A stretch of DNA of 64,000 bases, taken from positions 161,010,875 through 161,074,874 of the forward strand of contig CP136062.1 in the NCBI GenBank assembly GCA_032622095.1, written 5' to 3'. The DNA comes from Siphonodentalium dalli. Its lineage: Eukaryota; Mollusca; Scaphopoda; Gadilida; Siphonodentaliidae. Below, in pieces: positions 1 through 10,765 of the stretch. Within the stretch, counting starts at the first letter, position 1; every line of letters starts with the position of its first letter. The notes under the pieces are model-generated. The model ran no database searches and was not told where the DNA came from. It saw only the letters and a list, made by a program, of their open reading frames with translations. The position numbers and the translations under genes are program-made.

Positions 1-285
1 TGAGTAAATTACGATTCTTAGACATGTTGACTGCTTTTCATCTACTGACCAAGTAATAGCGTTGTGCCATATTAGTGGTTTTTGCATCTTGTAACATGTT
101 GACTTGAGTGTTCTGTATCCATTTTATGGCAAAAACGTTCCAGCAAAATGCCAAGAGAATTCATTGTTCTCTATATTATTCACAAAGATAAAGTGTGACA
201 CATGTTTTCTCCTCTTCCTTTGAAATATGAGAAGCTTTCCATTTCTGATATATATTGAGTGACTTGATTTCAAAGGAATAGTTAA

Positions 286-666
286 GCTGAAATGGTCACT
301 GTCACCCCCTTTCGTTCAGTTGGGTACCCAGCTTTTTTTAATTTTCAGTTGGGTACCCAGCTTTTGTAAAATTTACATTTGGGATGTACCCAGCTTTATT
401 AAATCTCAAACAGAGCGTGATTTAATTAGTGATTGCCAACCTGTTAAATTAGCTTATATATGAATTATGATGTCTATTCGTCACGATACTTGAAAATAAT
501 AGCGGAGATGAATTGTATGCATAGGACATAGGTATACTGCAGATTTACTGCTCATAAAGCTGGGTACCCAAATGTAAATTTAATAAAAGCTGGGTATACC
601 CAACTGAAAATTTTAAAAAGCTGGGTACCCAACCGAACGAAACAGGGTGACAATGACCATTTCAGC
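286..666. mobile_element. Palindromic MITE with 9-bp target duplication (Mutator-like?)
   Basis: Long terminal inverted repeats of roughly 110 bp begin GCTGAAATGGTCAYTGTCAC and contain repeated GGGTACCCAGCTTT blocks, read inward from 286 and outward to 666. The 9 bases AATAGTTAA flank both ends exactly, at 277-285 and 667-675. A 9-bp duplication is typical of Mutator-like elements; that assignment is inference. There is no transposase, so the element is non-autonomous. The short open frame at 647-844 starts inside the repeat and is not a credible gene. Confidence 0.8.
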
Positions 667-842
667 AATAGTTAACCCTTCCATGACTTTAGTCCCAGTT
701 TGCTGGTACGTAAACCAGCTAAGATATTGGGATAGACAGACGCTGTGTTTACGCCCCAGAATGCTCCCATTGGCATCCTATAGCGGACTTCATGCCCACA
801 CTTGGTGGCGGGATTGGTCAGCTCTTTTACTCAATGCGGATT

Positions 843-905
843 AAGATGGATAACTCTAAAATCAAGTGGTAATAATAACCACTTGATTTTAGAGTTATCC
901 ATCTT
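843..905. repeat. Perfect 28-bp inverted repeat (hairpin)
   Basis: Arms at 843-870 and 878-905 are perfect reverse complements (AAGATGGATAACTCTAAAAT...), separated by the 7-base loop AATAATA. I see no further matching terminal structure. It could be the core of a tiny MITE or a recent inverted duplication. Confidence 0.85.
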
Positions 906-960
906 CACCCACAAGACCGTCCATTTGACCACGTGTTTCTGGGCCACTTATTATTGAACA

Positions 961-1108
961 TCTCGAGAAATAACAAACTTCAAAAATCGATATCTGATCA
1001 CTCTGAGCTTTGATGGCTGGGTTCCTCGACTCAAATCAAATATTTTTTACCCCCGAAGCCAAAGAAATAGTAATTTAGGAGCGTCTGATCGGATTGAGTA
1101 CCTTTAAG
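961..1108 (+). repeat. Dispersed 148-bp repeat K, copy 1
   Basis: This block, containing TCAAAAATCGATATCTGATC and TTTTTTACCCCCGAAGCC, recurs in the same orientation at 39772-39919 with roughly 90% identity and the same length. It has no inverted termini and no poly(A), and the reading frames are interrupted. Family unknown. Confidence 0.75.
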
Positions 1109-1109
1109 A

Positions 1110-1717
1110 TACGCTTTGTAACAATTCCACATTATTGTACTTTTCAATCGATGCTGTCATCAGACTGAGCTCTTTAGCTGTCTGAGATTAACAATCTTGC
1201 GAAACGAGAATCTGGGTGCAATTGATTGAGAGCCCCCACATAAACACACTGAAAAACCCACCAATCCTCAACATTAAAACGGCTTCAAATGTCAGAGATG
1301 TTCTATTTTAGTATATCTCACCATGGCAAGTGGGTCTAAGTCATTTTAAATTAACAAATCTGATAGATAAAATAGGTATAGAAATTGATTTTCAGGGCTT
1401 ATATAGTCCCAAATACAGATACATCATTGCAACTTTTGCAAAGTATTCTTTGTCCAGAATCACTTAGTGATACAAGACATACATTTAGTTTTATCGAACA
1501 ATCACTGAACATCAGGTCATCTAATAATTCCTAAATTCAAATACTAATATTAGGTATTTAAACATGCATACTATTTGCCAGTATTTATACCTGTTTGTTA
1601 TTGTCAGTATTATGTTACATGTCATGACTAACATCACTGGATAGTGGTCAGTCAATAAAGAATTCATTCATTCAACTTGTTCGCTTTTACTGGGAGGTAA
1701 TTAACGTGCATTCGTAT
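1110..1717 (+). other. Unassigned sequence; possible LINE 3' tail near 1640-1676
   Basis: No gene is visible. The part ending AATAAAGAATTCATTCATTC at about 1657-1676 resembles the simple-repeat tail of a non-LTR element, but no coding homology precedes it. The tail call is weak. Confidence 0.25.
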
Positions 1718-1974
1718 ATAACGCTTTGAGTGCCAGGGGCCGATATTATCGGCCCTAAACCTACACAATAAGTCTGTTAAAGAATATAATAAAATATATT
1801 AAAATTGTAAAAAAATTGTAAAAAAAATAATAAAAAAATAATAATAATTGTTAGGCCAATGCATTCTCTTATATATGCGAGGCGACATATGGTCGACTCG
1901 CATATATAAGAGAATGCATTGGCACAGGGTATATGGGTTGATACAAAAATCGGACCTGGCACTCAAAGGGTTAA
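1718..1974. mobile_element. Family A TTAA MITE, copy 1
   Basis: The right end reads ...CACTCAAAGGG followed by TTAA (1971-1974); the left end is a decayed version, ATAACGCTTTGAGTGCC, at 1718. The centre (about 1855-1923) is the shared core palindrome with GGCCAATGCATTCTCTTATA arms. TTAA flanks and a CCCTTT start fit the piggyBac superfamily (inference). Confidence 0.8.
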
Positions 1975-2000
1975 TCAAAATGTGTCCATGCATACAATTT

Positions 2001-2445
2001 GCCTGAGTTTAGTGTGCTTCTCACTTGCAGAATGAGGTCCCCTGAGGGTGAATATAGTGATGCTATCCCACATAGCAGGCTAGCATAAATAAATTCACCC
2101 TCTGGGGACCTCATTCTACTTACGCCTCATCTTCTCTGAAAAGTTTCTTTATCATCAAAATTCTATAGAAACTTCTTCACATATAGATTCTATTTCTTAT
2201 TAGTTTATTTTCTCTATATATCCCTAAATTGGCAGACAAGTACACATTGCATAATCAATGTTCCCAATGTGTGCACAACACAATATTCACCATTTGGGAA
2301 CTTCAATCTGAGTCTATGTCTCCTGTAGCAGATGAGGCCATGCAGAATGAGGTTCCTCAGAGGGTGAATTTGCGGGATAGCATCACTAAATTCACCCTCT
2401 GGGGACCTCATTCTGCAAAAGACATGCACACTAAATTCAGACTTG
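2001..2445. mobile_element. Family D MITE, subtype II, copy 1
   Basis: The left end is GCCTGAGTTTAGTGTGC and the right end the complementary GCACACTAAATTCAGACTTG. Inside each end lie two opposed GAATGAGGTYCCC...GGGTGAATTTAG blocks. Full-length subtype II layout is preserved, with the AAGTTTCTTTATTATC-type interior. Open frames at 2214-2498 are by-products of the inverted repeats. Confidence 0.8.
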
Positions 2446-3035
2446 ATGCCAACTTAAAGTCTCTCCGAGATATTAATGGGACAAATTGGAATCTTTGAAA
2501 ACAATATGTCAACTAGGTCAAATTTCTGAAATTACTCGCGATTCACCACACACATTCCTAAACCTTATAAGCTGGTACTCAATCGATCAGGGTATATAGG
2601 CAGGTTCATAGCTTGCATTCGTTTCTGCCTGGTTAAATGGTGCCCTGTTAGCATTTATGCACAATAAGGGGGGGGGGGTCATCGTTTGTGAGTTTGTGAG
2701 GGGAGGGTAAAATATGGAAAAGTTAAGATGTTATAAAGACACTGGCTAGAGTCTCTGGGTTCTGCGACGGGTTCAGCAGCCTGTTGAGGATGGTATGGCG
2801 GGCACCAACTTATCACAATTAAGTGAACACTTACTCCATTGCACAATCCAATGAAGTTCCACTGAATTCCCATGCACAGAAATCAATACAGTATAGGACA
2901 AAGGGATGGGACTCCATCCACATGTAAATGAGACGTATTAGGCCCATGGCCGGGATAACACAGAAAGGAAAAATACTAGTGTCTTATTTTAACTTTAGTC
3001 CCGGGAGTCCAATGACCCAAATTTGACCAGGTAAT
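2446..3035. other. No gene seen
   Basis: Unassigned sequence with a short poly-G run near 2669-2678. Apart from GATTCACCACACACA (also near 4590) I see no repeat or coding signal. Confidence 0.4.
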
Positions 3036-3227
3036 TTAACCCTTTCATGATGGGAGCTGGTGCAGCATTAAAGACACTGTGCCAGTCCATTCTCTTTCTA
3101 TATGCGAGCCTCCCATAGGGAGCCTCGCACATATATTTAGAGAATGCACTGGCTTACAAGGTCAAGATAAATTTTGTTAGGCTAATGTATTCTCTTATAT
3201 ATGCAGCTCCTGTCATAAAAGGGTGAA
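3036..3227. mobile_element. Family C TTAA MITE, copy 1
   Basis: It starts TTAACCCTTTCATGATGGGA at 3036. It contains one decayed core palindrome (3092-3155) and part of a second (3172-3205), and ends TCATAAAAGGG followed by TGAA where TTAA is expected. The spacer TTACAAGGTCAAGATAAAT is diagnostic for family C. Confidence 0.75.
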
Positions 3228-3280
3228 TAAATTATGAGAAACTGCATGAATTCCCATGTGATTTTGATAGTTCTTTTATC

Positions 3281-3765
3281 ACAGGGTTCACACTAGCTGT
3301 GAAGAGACCATTACTACACAATCCTGTCATTACTTAATCCTTTCCAAGCTTAAAAACAGAGTGCAGTCCCCTCACTACTCTATGTCTGAATGCATTATTG
3401 AAGTGTTTTGTCAGTTCTCACATAAATCCATATAGTATACATGTAGGACAAAATGTTGGATCTGCATAATAGAAAGAAGTAATGTTCTCTGTCAATTTTT
3501 TTTTCCAGTACTCAAGTCCTAGGAGAAACATAAGCGGATAGCGCTAATGGTCTTGTGAATAATATCCAGGAAAAATTTAATCCCATAGATTTTTGCTCGT
3601 ACTTTTTAGCAATAGAAACTAAAGATAGAACAGGGTTCACACTAGCTGTGAAGAGACCATTACTACGGCATCGCGTCATTACTTAATCCTTTCCAAGCTG
3701 AAAAACAGAGTTCAGTCCCCTCATTACTCTATGTCTGAATGCATTATTGAAGTGTTTTGTCAGTT
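3281..3765 (+). repeat. Two direct copies of a ~136-bp repeat
   Basis: Copies at 3281-3416 and 3630-3765 begin ACAGGGTTCACACTAGCTGT and end GAAGTGTTTTGTCAGTT, nearly identical, separated by 213 bp of unrelated sequence. This is a local direct duplication; no termini typical of a transposon are visible. Confidence 0.8.
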
Positions 3766-3942
3766 ACAATTCATTCTGGCTTGACCTAGACAATTTTCAA
3801 ATGAATATGGACACTTCAGTTTCTCAGAATAATGCATGAATAGTACAAAAGTCTCAAATAAATAAATGTGACATTTCTTCACATTATGTGTGGTGCAGGC
3901 AGTGGTAAGTCCTACTTATGGGACTGAACTCTGTATGAAGCT

Positions 3943-4030
3943 TGAACCCTTTCATGACTGAAGCTGCGCTGGTGCAGCATTAAAGACCTTGTGCCAGTGC
4001 ATTCTCTTATATATGCGAGTCTCCCATACT
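3943..4030. mobile_element. Family C MITE fragment, copy 2 (left half)
   Basis: Begins with TGAACCCTTTCATGACTG (TTAA decayed to TGAA) and is colinear with family C until GCGAGTCTCCCATA, where similarity stops at the centre of the first core palindrome. A copy at 48045 stops at the same base. Confidence 0.75.
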
Positions 4031-4668
4031 ACTCAGCCACTACACCCATTTGACATGGCGACAAGTGAGCCCCCCCCCCCCCCCCACCTCAACAGTCATA
4101 GATTTCATGCCTGACACATCAGTTGGAAATTTCACATCAAAACATGTTGAAATTGTTCTCCTGAAATGGCCATCAGTTATAAGTGGGGTGTCATGCAGGT
4201 AGGAAATACTGCAAATGAAATTTCACACACTTGGGAATTTGGCCTGGTTCAAAGTGACCCAAGGCACTCCCAGTTTGTAATTGTGCAAAAATATTTATGT
4301 CTGTAAAAACATCACTATGTTTATTCAGTGTCGGAGGGGGGGGGGGGGGGGGGGATGTGGGGCCAGCAGCCCCTTTGTGTGTTCCCATGAGTGTTCTGGA
4401 TAGTAGACTTATACAAGTTATTCAGTTGAATGGTGTTGTCACAGTGAAAACACATTTATAAAGAGCGTACATCTGTATGGTGCTAAAATAGAGCCATGCA
4501 TGGTCAGCTTATTTTATTTTTTTATTTATTCAATAAAAAAATTTTAAATCAAAATTTTGTAAAACTTATAACCTCCACCATGGTACCCCGATTCACCACA
4601 CACAATTTGGTTGAAACTTGACGAGCTGTCTGGGAGAAAAATCCGGATGGACAGATTGACAGATCCCC
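4031..4668. other. No gene seen; C and G homopolymer runs
   Basis: Contains a run of about 17-20 C near 4070-4086 and a G run near 4337-4354. The short frame across the G run (4191-4388) is low-complexity and not a gene. An AT-rich stretch lies at 4500-4560. Confidence 0.4.
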
Positions 4669-4775
4669 GAGAGCTTTCCAATGAATGGTAACAAGCCATA
4701 TTTCCGACTAAATCCTGAAAAGTTACCCATAATTCTGCTGTGGTTAAGGAGTCGATTACTTAGAGCATTACTGTA
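4669..4775. mobile_element. Family E half-element, copy 1
   Basis: Only the right half of the E palindrome is present. It starts at the central GAGAGCTTTCC and runs through AATCCTGAAAAGTTACCCAT to the terminal GCATTACTG, followed by TA. The left half is absent. The frame MNGNKPYFRL found here recurs in every E copy and is not a gene. Confidence 0.85.
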
Positions 4776-5223
4776 TATATACCAAGGGATGTCAGCCACT
4801 AGGCTGGCCCCTGCAAAGAGCCTGATAAAATATGACTCTCACTGTAACAGTGATGTTAATACTTAACAATGTGTCTTTCATGGCTTCATTTATACCGATA
4901 TGTCTCGCAATAGCATCCATGCTACGAGACTCTTTAAACTGCACTCATAGTATTAAAATTAACAACAAAAGCAAAAATCTATAGAAATACTAGAATTCGA
5001 ACACGCGGACGTTATGAGACAAGACAATATGAATTGTCGGAGTACAAACGACGTGTATTGGAATTTCACTGCGTGATAACGGGACTTCTCTCTCTTGAAT
5101 TTCATTGAAGTGGGCGGAGTGTGTATGATTGATTTGTTGAGGATTTGTATGCATCTACCACGGCAGATATATACAGTACATGGCAGTAATAGAGTAGTAT
5201 CTTGTAAGAGTCGAGTGTACCGT
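4776..5223. other. No gene seen
   Basis: Unassigned single-copy-looking sequence. GAATTCGAACACGCGG near 4993 weakly resembles a tRNA B box on the minus strand, but no matching A box was found. Confidence 0.35.
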
Positions 5224-5672
5224 ATAAACCTTGAAATAGTGTGTCTGTCATTTGCAGTATGAGGTCCCTAGAGGGTGAATTTAGTAATGCTGTCCCGCAG
5301 AGTGGGCTAGCATCACCAAATTCACCTTCTGGGAACCTCATTCTACTTAGGCCTCATCTGCTATAAGAGACCAAAACTCTTATTGAAGTATCCAAAAGGT
5401 GAATATTGTGATGTGCACCCATTGAGAACCTCGATTATGCAATGTGTCGTCTGCCAATTTAAGGATATTGAGAAACTAAACTAATAAAAAAAAGAGGTTT
5501 CTAAAGAAACTAATTGATAATAAAGATACTTTACAGAGAAGATGAGGCCTAAACAGAATGAGGTGCCCAGAGGGTGAATTTGGTGGTGCTAGCCCACTTT
5601 ACTGGGTAGCGTCACCAAACTCACCCTCTGGGGACCTCATTCTGCCTGGCACCTTATTCTCAGGGCCTGGTG
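5224..5672. mobile_element. Family D MITE, mixed subtype, copy 2
   Basis: The left end ACCTTGAAATAGTGTGTCTG is subtype I, while the interior (CTAAAGAAACTAATTGATAA, GAGAAGATGAGGCCTAAACA) resembles subtype II, so this may be a recombinant. Both inner GAGGT..CAGAGGGTGAATTTGG blocks are present. The outermost right terminus is degraded (CAGGGCCTGGTG). Confidence 0.75.
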
Positions 5673-6464
5673 ACAACTATGTATTTATCTCGCCAGTTAC
5701 ATATCACAAGTCAAGCTATTGTCATGGCATTGGTCATAACTACATAAATATATATGTCCAGGGATTGGCCTTCAAATAATGTGACCCATCCATTATACAT
5801 AGTGGATGGGTTTCAGACAGGCACAGGGGTCACGTGGCACTCCATGCTTTTCACCAATTATAGGTGCCTTATAAGTTGTATATAATAGTATCATAATACT
5901 TTTGAATCGAGTTCGCCACCAAGTTTTACTGCCAAAAACCAACAAAAAATATTTTTAAATCACGTAACTATGCATTTTTTGCCCGCGTAAAGAAATAGTC
6001 CCAGATAATTCAAGAATCTTTGATGCATATAATGGAATATATTTAATGAAATAACTGCATGTTCAAGTTTTTTTCATTCAGTAGAGTTTGTTGGAAAAAT
6101 ATTGGAAGCCATATTATTTTTGACAACAAACCTGAAGTCAAAGGTCACCTAGCACATTTCTTGTTATGCAACGAACATTTCATATCACGATTTAAAGATA
6201 AGGTTTATTGAATGGAATAAGAGGAGGATTGTGTAATAAATTCAGCGAATATAATTCAAATATGCTGTTTGGATATAACGCATGGTGACATATGAGAGAG
6301 AAGTCACTTCTCCCTGGGACGAAAATAGGAAGAAGTGACACATTTTAGGGAGGAGATGGTTCCCAAGTCGCCCTCTGAGCTGATCCATTGTTGTGACCCT
6401 CTCCTCCACTTTTTAGGAGCTTCTGCAGCCCCTGGTGGTAGAGAGTACATGGAAGTGATAGAAC
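5673..6464. other. Unassigned, with repeat F fragment at 6288-6410
   Basis: The first 600 bp hold no recognised feature. Positions 6288-6410 contain ACATATGAGAGAGAAGTCAC and a shortened GTCGCCCTCTGAGCTG, matching the repeat that forms the arms at 7189-7850. Confidence 0.5.
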
Positions 6465-6654
6465 TACAGTAATGCCCTAAATAATCGACTCTTTAACCAC
6501 AGCAGAATTATGGGTAATTTTTCAGAATTTAGTAGGAAATATGGCATGTTGCCATTCATCGGAAAGCTCTCATTGAGCCATATTTCTGACTAATTCCTGA
6601 AAAATTACCCATAATTCTGCTGTGGTTTAGTCGATTATTTAGGGCATTACTTTA
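6465..6654. mobile_element. Family E MITE, complete, copy 2
   Basis: Complete palindromic element at 6467-6652, flanked by TA (6465-6466 and 6653-6654). Left arm CAGTAATGCCCTAAATAATC, right arm ending AGGGCATTACT. TA duplication and a CAGT start fit the Tc1/mariner group (inference). No transposase. Confidence 0.85.
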
Positions 6655-7188
6655 GCTTCATATATGCAATCAACCTCTTTTTAATGCATGTATGGGTGTA
6701 TAACATTGCAGGGACCAGCCCAGAGGTGTCAAATATGGAATAGGGGGTCGGTCCCAAATTTTATCAAGGAAAACAATATTTTTTTTGCAAGTAGGTACAT
6801 GTAGGTGGTGGATACCTCAAGGTTAGAAAAACTATTTTTGGGCCTTGTGTCTGCAAGTTCTTTCCAGACCCCCCCACCCCAACCTTGGAATCTCAGATAA
6901 TAAGTTTGTTTATCTGAACATGTCATGTGGGATAACTACTCATCAATGATGCTTTTAGTATAGAAGATGAAGGCAGGGACCAGCCTGGAGGTTTTATATT
7001 GGGAGAAGTCACTTCTCTATGTTTGATTATTAGAGAGAAGTGAGCTGTTATCAGGGAGAAGTAACAATGGCTGAAGTTCAATTTACACCCCAATATCACC
7101 CTTCTATCATCCGATAAATATCATGCAACACAAGAGCCCATTTATAAATCCAATTTAGTCAGTGAGAATACTATTATAATCAATAAAT
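6655..7188. repeat. Repeat F-related segment
   Basis: Contains GCAGGGACCAGCCTGGAGGT (about 6973), the GGGAGAAGTCACTTCTCT motif and CAGGGAGAAGTAACAATGGC. Similar sequence is at 48973-49104. The stretch CCCATTTATAAATCC...ACTTTAAATACACTGTCGGG (about 7138-7206) is repeated about 200 bp downstream. Confidence 0.55.
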
Positions 7189-7850
7189 ATACTTTAAATA
7201 CACTGTCGGGACATATGAGAGAGAAGTCGCTTCTCCCTGGGACAGATATAGGGAGAAGTGGCACATTTTAGGGAGAATATGTCTCCCATGTCGCCCTCTA
7301 GGCTGTTTCCTGATGTAATGTATTAACCCCATTTATAAAACCATTTCAGTCAGTAAGAACACTATTATAATCAATAAATATACTTTAAATACACTGTCGG
7401 GACATTTGAGAGAAAAGTCACAGTAATGCTCTAAATAATCGACTCCTTAACCACAGCAGAATTATGGGTAACTTTTCAGGATATAGTCGGAAATATGGCT
7501 TGTTGCCATTCATCGGAAAGCTCTCACAACAAGCCATATTTCCGACTAAATCCTGAAAAGTTACCCATAATTCTGCTGTGATTATGGAGTTGATTATTTA
7601 GGGCATTACTGTGACTTTTCTCTCATATGTCCCGACAGTGTATTTAAAGTATATTTATTGATTATAATAGTATTCTTACTGACTGAAATGGTTTTATAAA
7701 TGGGGTTAATACATTACATCAGGAAACAGCCTAGAGGGCGACATGGGAGACATATTCTCCCTAAAATGTGCCACTTCTCCCTATATCTGTCCCAGGGAGA
7801 AGTGACTTCTCTCTCATGTCCCGACAGTGTATTTAAAGTATATATATTTT
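7189..7850. repeat. 240-bp inverted repeat with an E element at its hinge
   Basis: The left arm, about 7189-7420, has its near-perfect reverse complement at about 7612-7846, both carrying CTGTCGGGACATATGAGAGA and GTCGCCCTCTAGGCTGTTTC. Between the arms lies the E element 7421-7611. The whole 660 bp is one nested palindrome. Confidence 0.85.
7421..7611. mobile_element. Family E MITE, complete, copy 3
   Basis: Full-length E palindrome from CAGTAATGCTCTAAATAATC to AGGGCATTACTG. Flanks are CA on the left and TG on the right rather than TA, as expected if the surrounding inverted repeat formed around it. Confidence 0.85.
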
Positions 7851-7896
7851 TTTGTTGCTATGAACTATAACTGGTCAAGAATAGATGACATGTAGT

Positions 7897-8300
7897 CAAG
7901 CCTGAGTTTAGTGTGCCTGTCATTTACAGAATGAGGTCTCCAGAGGGTGAATTTAGTCACTAAATTCACCCTCTGGGGACCTCATTCTGTTTAGGCATCA
8001 TCTTCTCTGGAAAGTTTCTTTATTATCGTTGACTCAGATTGAGGCGGTCCCACATGGTGAATATTATGATGTACACTCATTGGGAACCTCGATTATGAAT
8101 TGTGTCGTCTGCCAATTTGGGGATACAGAGAAACTAAACTAAAAAAAAGAAATAAAATCTATGTGAAGAAATCTATAGAAATTTGGTAGTAAAGAAACTT
8201 TCCAGAGAAGATGAGGCCTAAGCAGAATGAAGTCCCCAGAGGGTGAATTTAGTGATGCTAGCTCATTCTGCAAATGACAGGCACACTAAACTCAGGCTTG
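7897..8300. mobile_element. Family D MITE, subtype II, copy 3
   Basis: Intact termini CAAGCCTGAGTTTAGTGTGC and the complementary CACTAAACTCAGGCTTG. The left inner hairpin is collapsed to GGGTGAATTTAGTCACTAAA. The adjacent 8 bases do not match, so no target duplication survives. Confidence 0.85.
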
Positions 8301-9223
8301 ATTGCAATCCTATACTGAACGTTACATATCTGAACACAAAAGGAAGAAAACCTATAAAAAAGATCGTTTGAGTGCGTAGATAAAGAGCGAAGACAAAGCG
8401 TATTGTGTATGAGTGAGTGGTGAATCGGAGGCGATGCACATACCTTCACTCCTCGTTCGCTTAGATCCTGAGTATTGAACTGCTTTATCAGAATATGAGC
8501 CGACTGTTCCGTGCAGTAACAAACAGGTTCTATCTGAAATTATTTCCTAGAGATCAGCCTTTTATTCTCTCAGACCACGTCCTACGGTGCCCCGGGGATT
8601 CTCCGTTATGCTTTATTAGGCTAGGTATGGTGGGTGTGTCATTGTGTCCAAGTGATACAGTGTCTGGGGGTTTCTCTGTTATGTTTTATAAGGCTAGGTA
8701 TGGTGGATGTGCCATTGTGACTGTAAGGTGCCCGGGCTACATAATTTCACATGTTTAAGCCATTGTTATGTAAACAAAACTGTTTCAGTGATTTGTTCAC
8801 AAACATCGCTAATAGCTTCAAATAGTTCAAATATTATAATTAATCTGAATATGATTTTCAGAATATTTTTCAATGCTTTGACCTTTTCCAATGATTACAG
8901 TAAAATTTTGATTAAACTTCGGCATCTTATTCGACTTAAACTGGACTTTTAATCTCTAATAAATCTCATTATTGTCTATTAAGTTATTTTGTCTCTAGAA
9001 AAATATGCAGTGAAGTTTCATTCACTGTTATGTTATTTCACAAAATTTTCAGTGAAAATATTTTTTGAAATTTAGACTATTCACTGAAATTTATTGATAT
9101 TTTAATTAGCTCATGATCGTTTACTAAATTATAAGAATGTGCTTACATTTACTTCAGTCATCTTTTGGCATTCAAAAGTTATTTTCTGTCCACTTCAAGT
9201 GAAATTTAGTTGAATATCTTAAC
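8301..9223. other. No gene seen; short duplication at ~8600-8722
   Basis: GGCTAGGTATGGTGGGTGTG is repeated with changes about 72 bp apart. The overlapping short frame (8495-8758) has no recognisable protein features. The AT-rich remainder is unassigned. Confidence 0.4.
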
Positions 9224-9326
9224 CAGCTTCCTGATGAATGGCAACAAGCCATATTTCCGACTAAATCCTGAAAAGTTACCCATAAATCTGCTGTGGTTAA
9301 GGAGTCGATTATTTAGGGCATTATAA
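9224..9326. mobile_element. Family E half-element, copy 4
   Basis: Right half only: begins close to the palindrome centre (AGCTTCCTGATGAATGGCAA) and ends at TTAGGGCATTA, missing the last bases. Confidence 0.8.
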
Positions 9327-9641
9327 AAAGGAATATTCTATTTATTCATCCGGAAGCATAATGAGACAACAGACAGGCTAATAAATGATAAAAGTGCAGA
9401 AGGATTCCTATTCACTGATGGGGAAATAAACAAATAATCTGTAAACGCTGTTTGTTCAACTTGATATCTGATAATTTCCCAAGTGAATGACACATTATTG
9501 AGTAGTTATCAAGAGTTATGGTATTATTAAACCAATATCATAAATTTTGAAATTGATGTGGGGTTTTGCTGTAAACTCGAGCTCTTAACTGTCTTGATAT
9601 TGGGACCTCATACTAGTCATACTATGTCAGACATGCAGTAA

Positions 9642-10023
9642 CACATGGAGTGCATTTGCAGAATGAGGTCCCCAGAGAGTTGGCTAGCATCAGTAAATTC
9701 ACCCTCTGGGAACATCATTCTTCTTAGGCCTGCTGCAGGAGACCAAGGATAAGATTGAAGTTTCCCAGTTGAAGTTGGTGATTTTCACCCATCAGTCACC
9801 TCGATTATGCATTTTATCTTCTGCAATTAAGGGGATATAGAAACTGAAAAGAAGGGAAAATGTAACTAAAATTAATGTTAATTCCAGGCTATAGACACTT
9901 CCCAGAAGATGAGGCCTAAGCAGAATGAGGTCCCCAGAAGTTGAATTTGGTTATATTAGATTCTCCATCTGGGGACATCATTCTGTAGATGTCAGACACA
10001 CTAAGTCCAGGCTTGCACATGGA
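9642..10023. mobile_element. Family D MITE, copy 4, with 8-bp duplication
   Basis: CACATGGA occurs at 9642-9649 and again at 10016-10023, just outside the D sequence. The right terminus CCAGGCTTG is intact; the left terminus is shortened to GTGCATTTGCAGAATGAG. An 8-bp duplication points to the hAT superfamily. Confidence 0.8.
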
Positions 10024-10552
10024 GAGAATTAGGTTATAATACACCAAATACAAATAAGTAGAGTGATTTCCCTTGGGACCCCCAAGCTAGGATCAGCATT
10101 AAACAAATCCTGGCAGCTAAGTGGTCAATGATACACGGATGAAAAGTGCACGAAAAAATGCACAAAAGTGTTTCCCGAAGAGAAACATCAAATATAGCCA
10201 CATGGTGAACGTTTAGGGCTGTCCAATTGGTGAATAATTTATGGGAGGGGTTGGTGTTTTTTTCAATGTCATTTTTTTATCCATTTTAAGGGTATAGTCT
10301 GATGTTTGTCAAGCTGCAGTGTGACGCAATGCATTGACAAGTACTTTTGGGCACATTTTCTTGTGTCTAAAAGGACGTTCTTTAATTTGTAATACTCGTG
10401 CAGGGTCAATCCTTTCCTGCGAATACAGCCCAGCGGGATTTGTTAACACTGAGGCCTATGCAAATCATTTGGTGTATTGTAACCATTAGTTCTCTGTGAA
10501 TAACAATTTGTTCCGTGTAAAAGGTCAGAATTTTCCTCCTGGCGTGAATTAA
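10024..10552. other. No gene seen
   Basis: Unassigned sequence without visible repeats or coding features. The 300 bp before the preceding D copy (9327-9641) is likewise unassigned. Confidence 0.35.
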
Positions 10553-10765
10553 GACTCGCCACATGGGGGGGGGGGGGGGGGGGTCATAACATTTTACTCC
10601 TTGAGAGTATGACAACTCTGTGCACGTTGTTAAAATTCTGTGAGAATCAGTTGTCACTGGGGTCCAAGCCACATAGGGGGGGGGGGGGGTCATAACATTT
10701 TATTCCTTGAGAATATTACAACTCTCTGTATATGCTGTTAAAATTCTGTGAGAATCAATACACAT
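10553..10765 (+). repeat. Two tandem ~115-bp repeats with poly-G runs
   Basis: Each unit has CCACAT, then a G run of about 14-18 bases, then TCATAACATTTTAYTCCTTG and AAAATTCTGTGAGAATCA. A third copy lies at 11370-11506. The minus-strand frame here (10406-10693) is driven by the poly-G tract and is not a gene. Confidence 0.8.

Noticed and set aside
4681-4866. Recurring frame MNGNKPYFRLNPEKLPIILL
   Set aside because: This is the arm of the E MITE translated; it appears in every E copy on either strand.
4980-5060. Possible tRNA remnant around GAATTCGAACACGCGG
   Set aside because: B-box-like only; no A box at the right distance and no cloverleaf.
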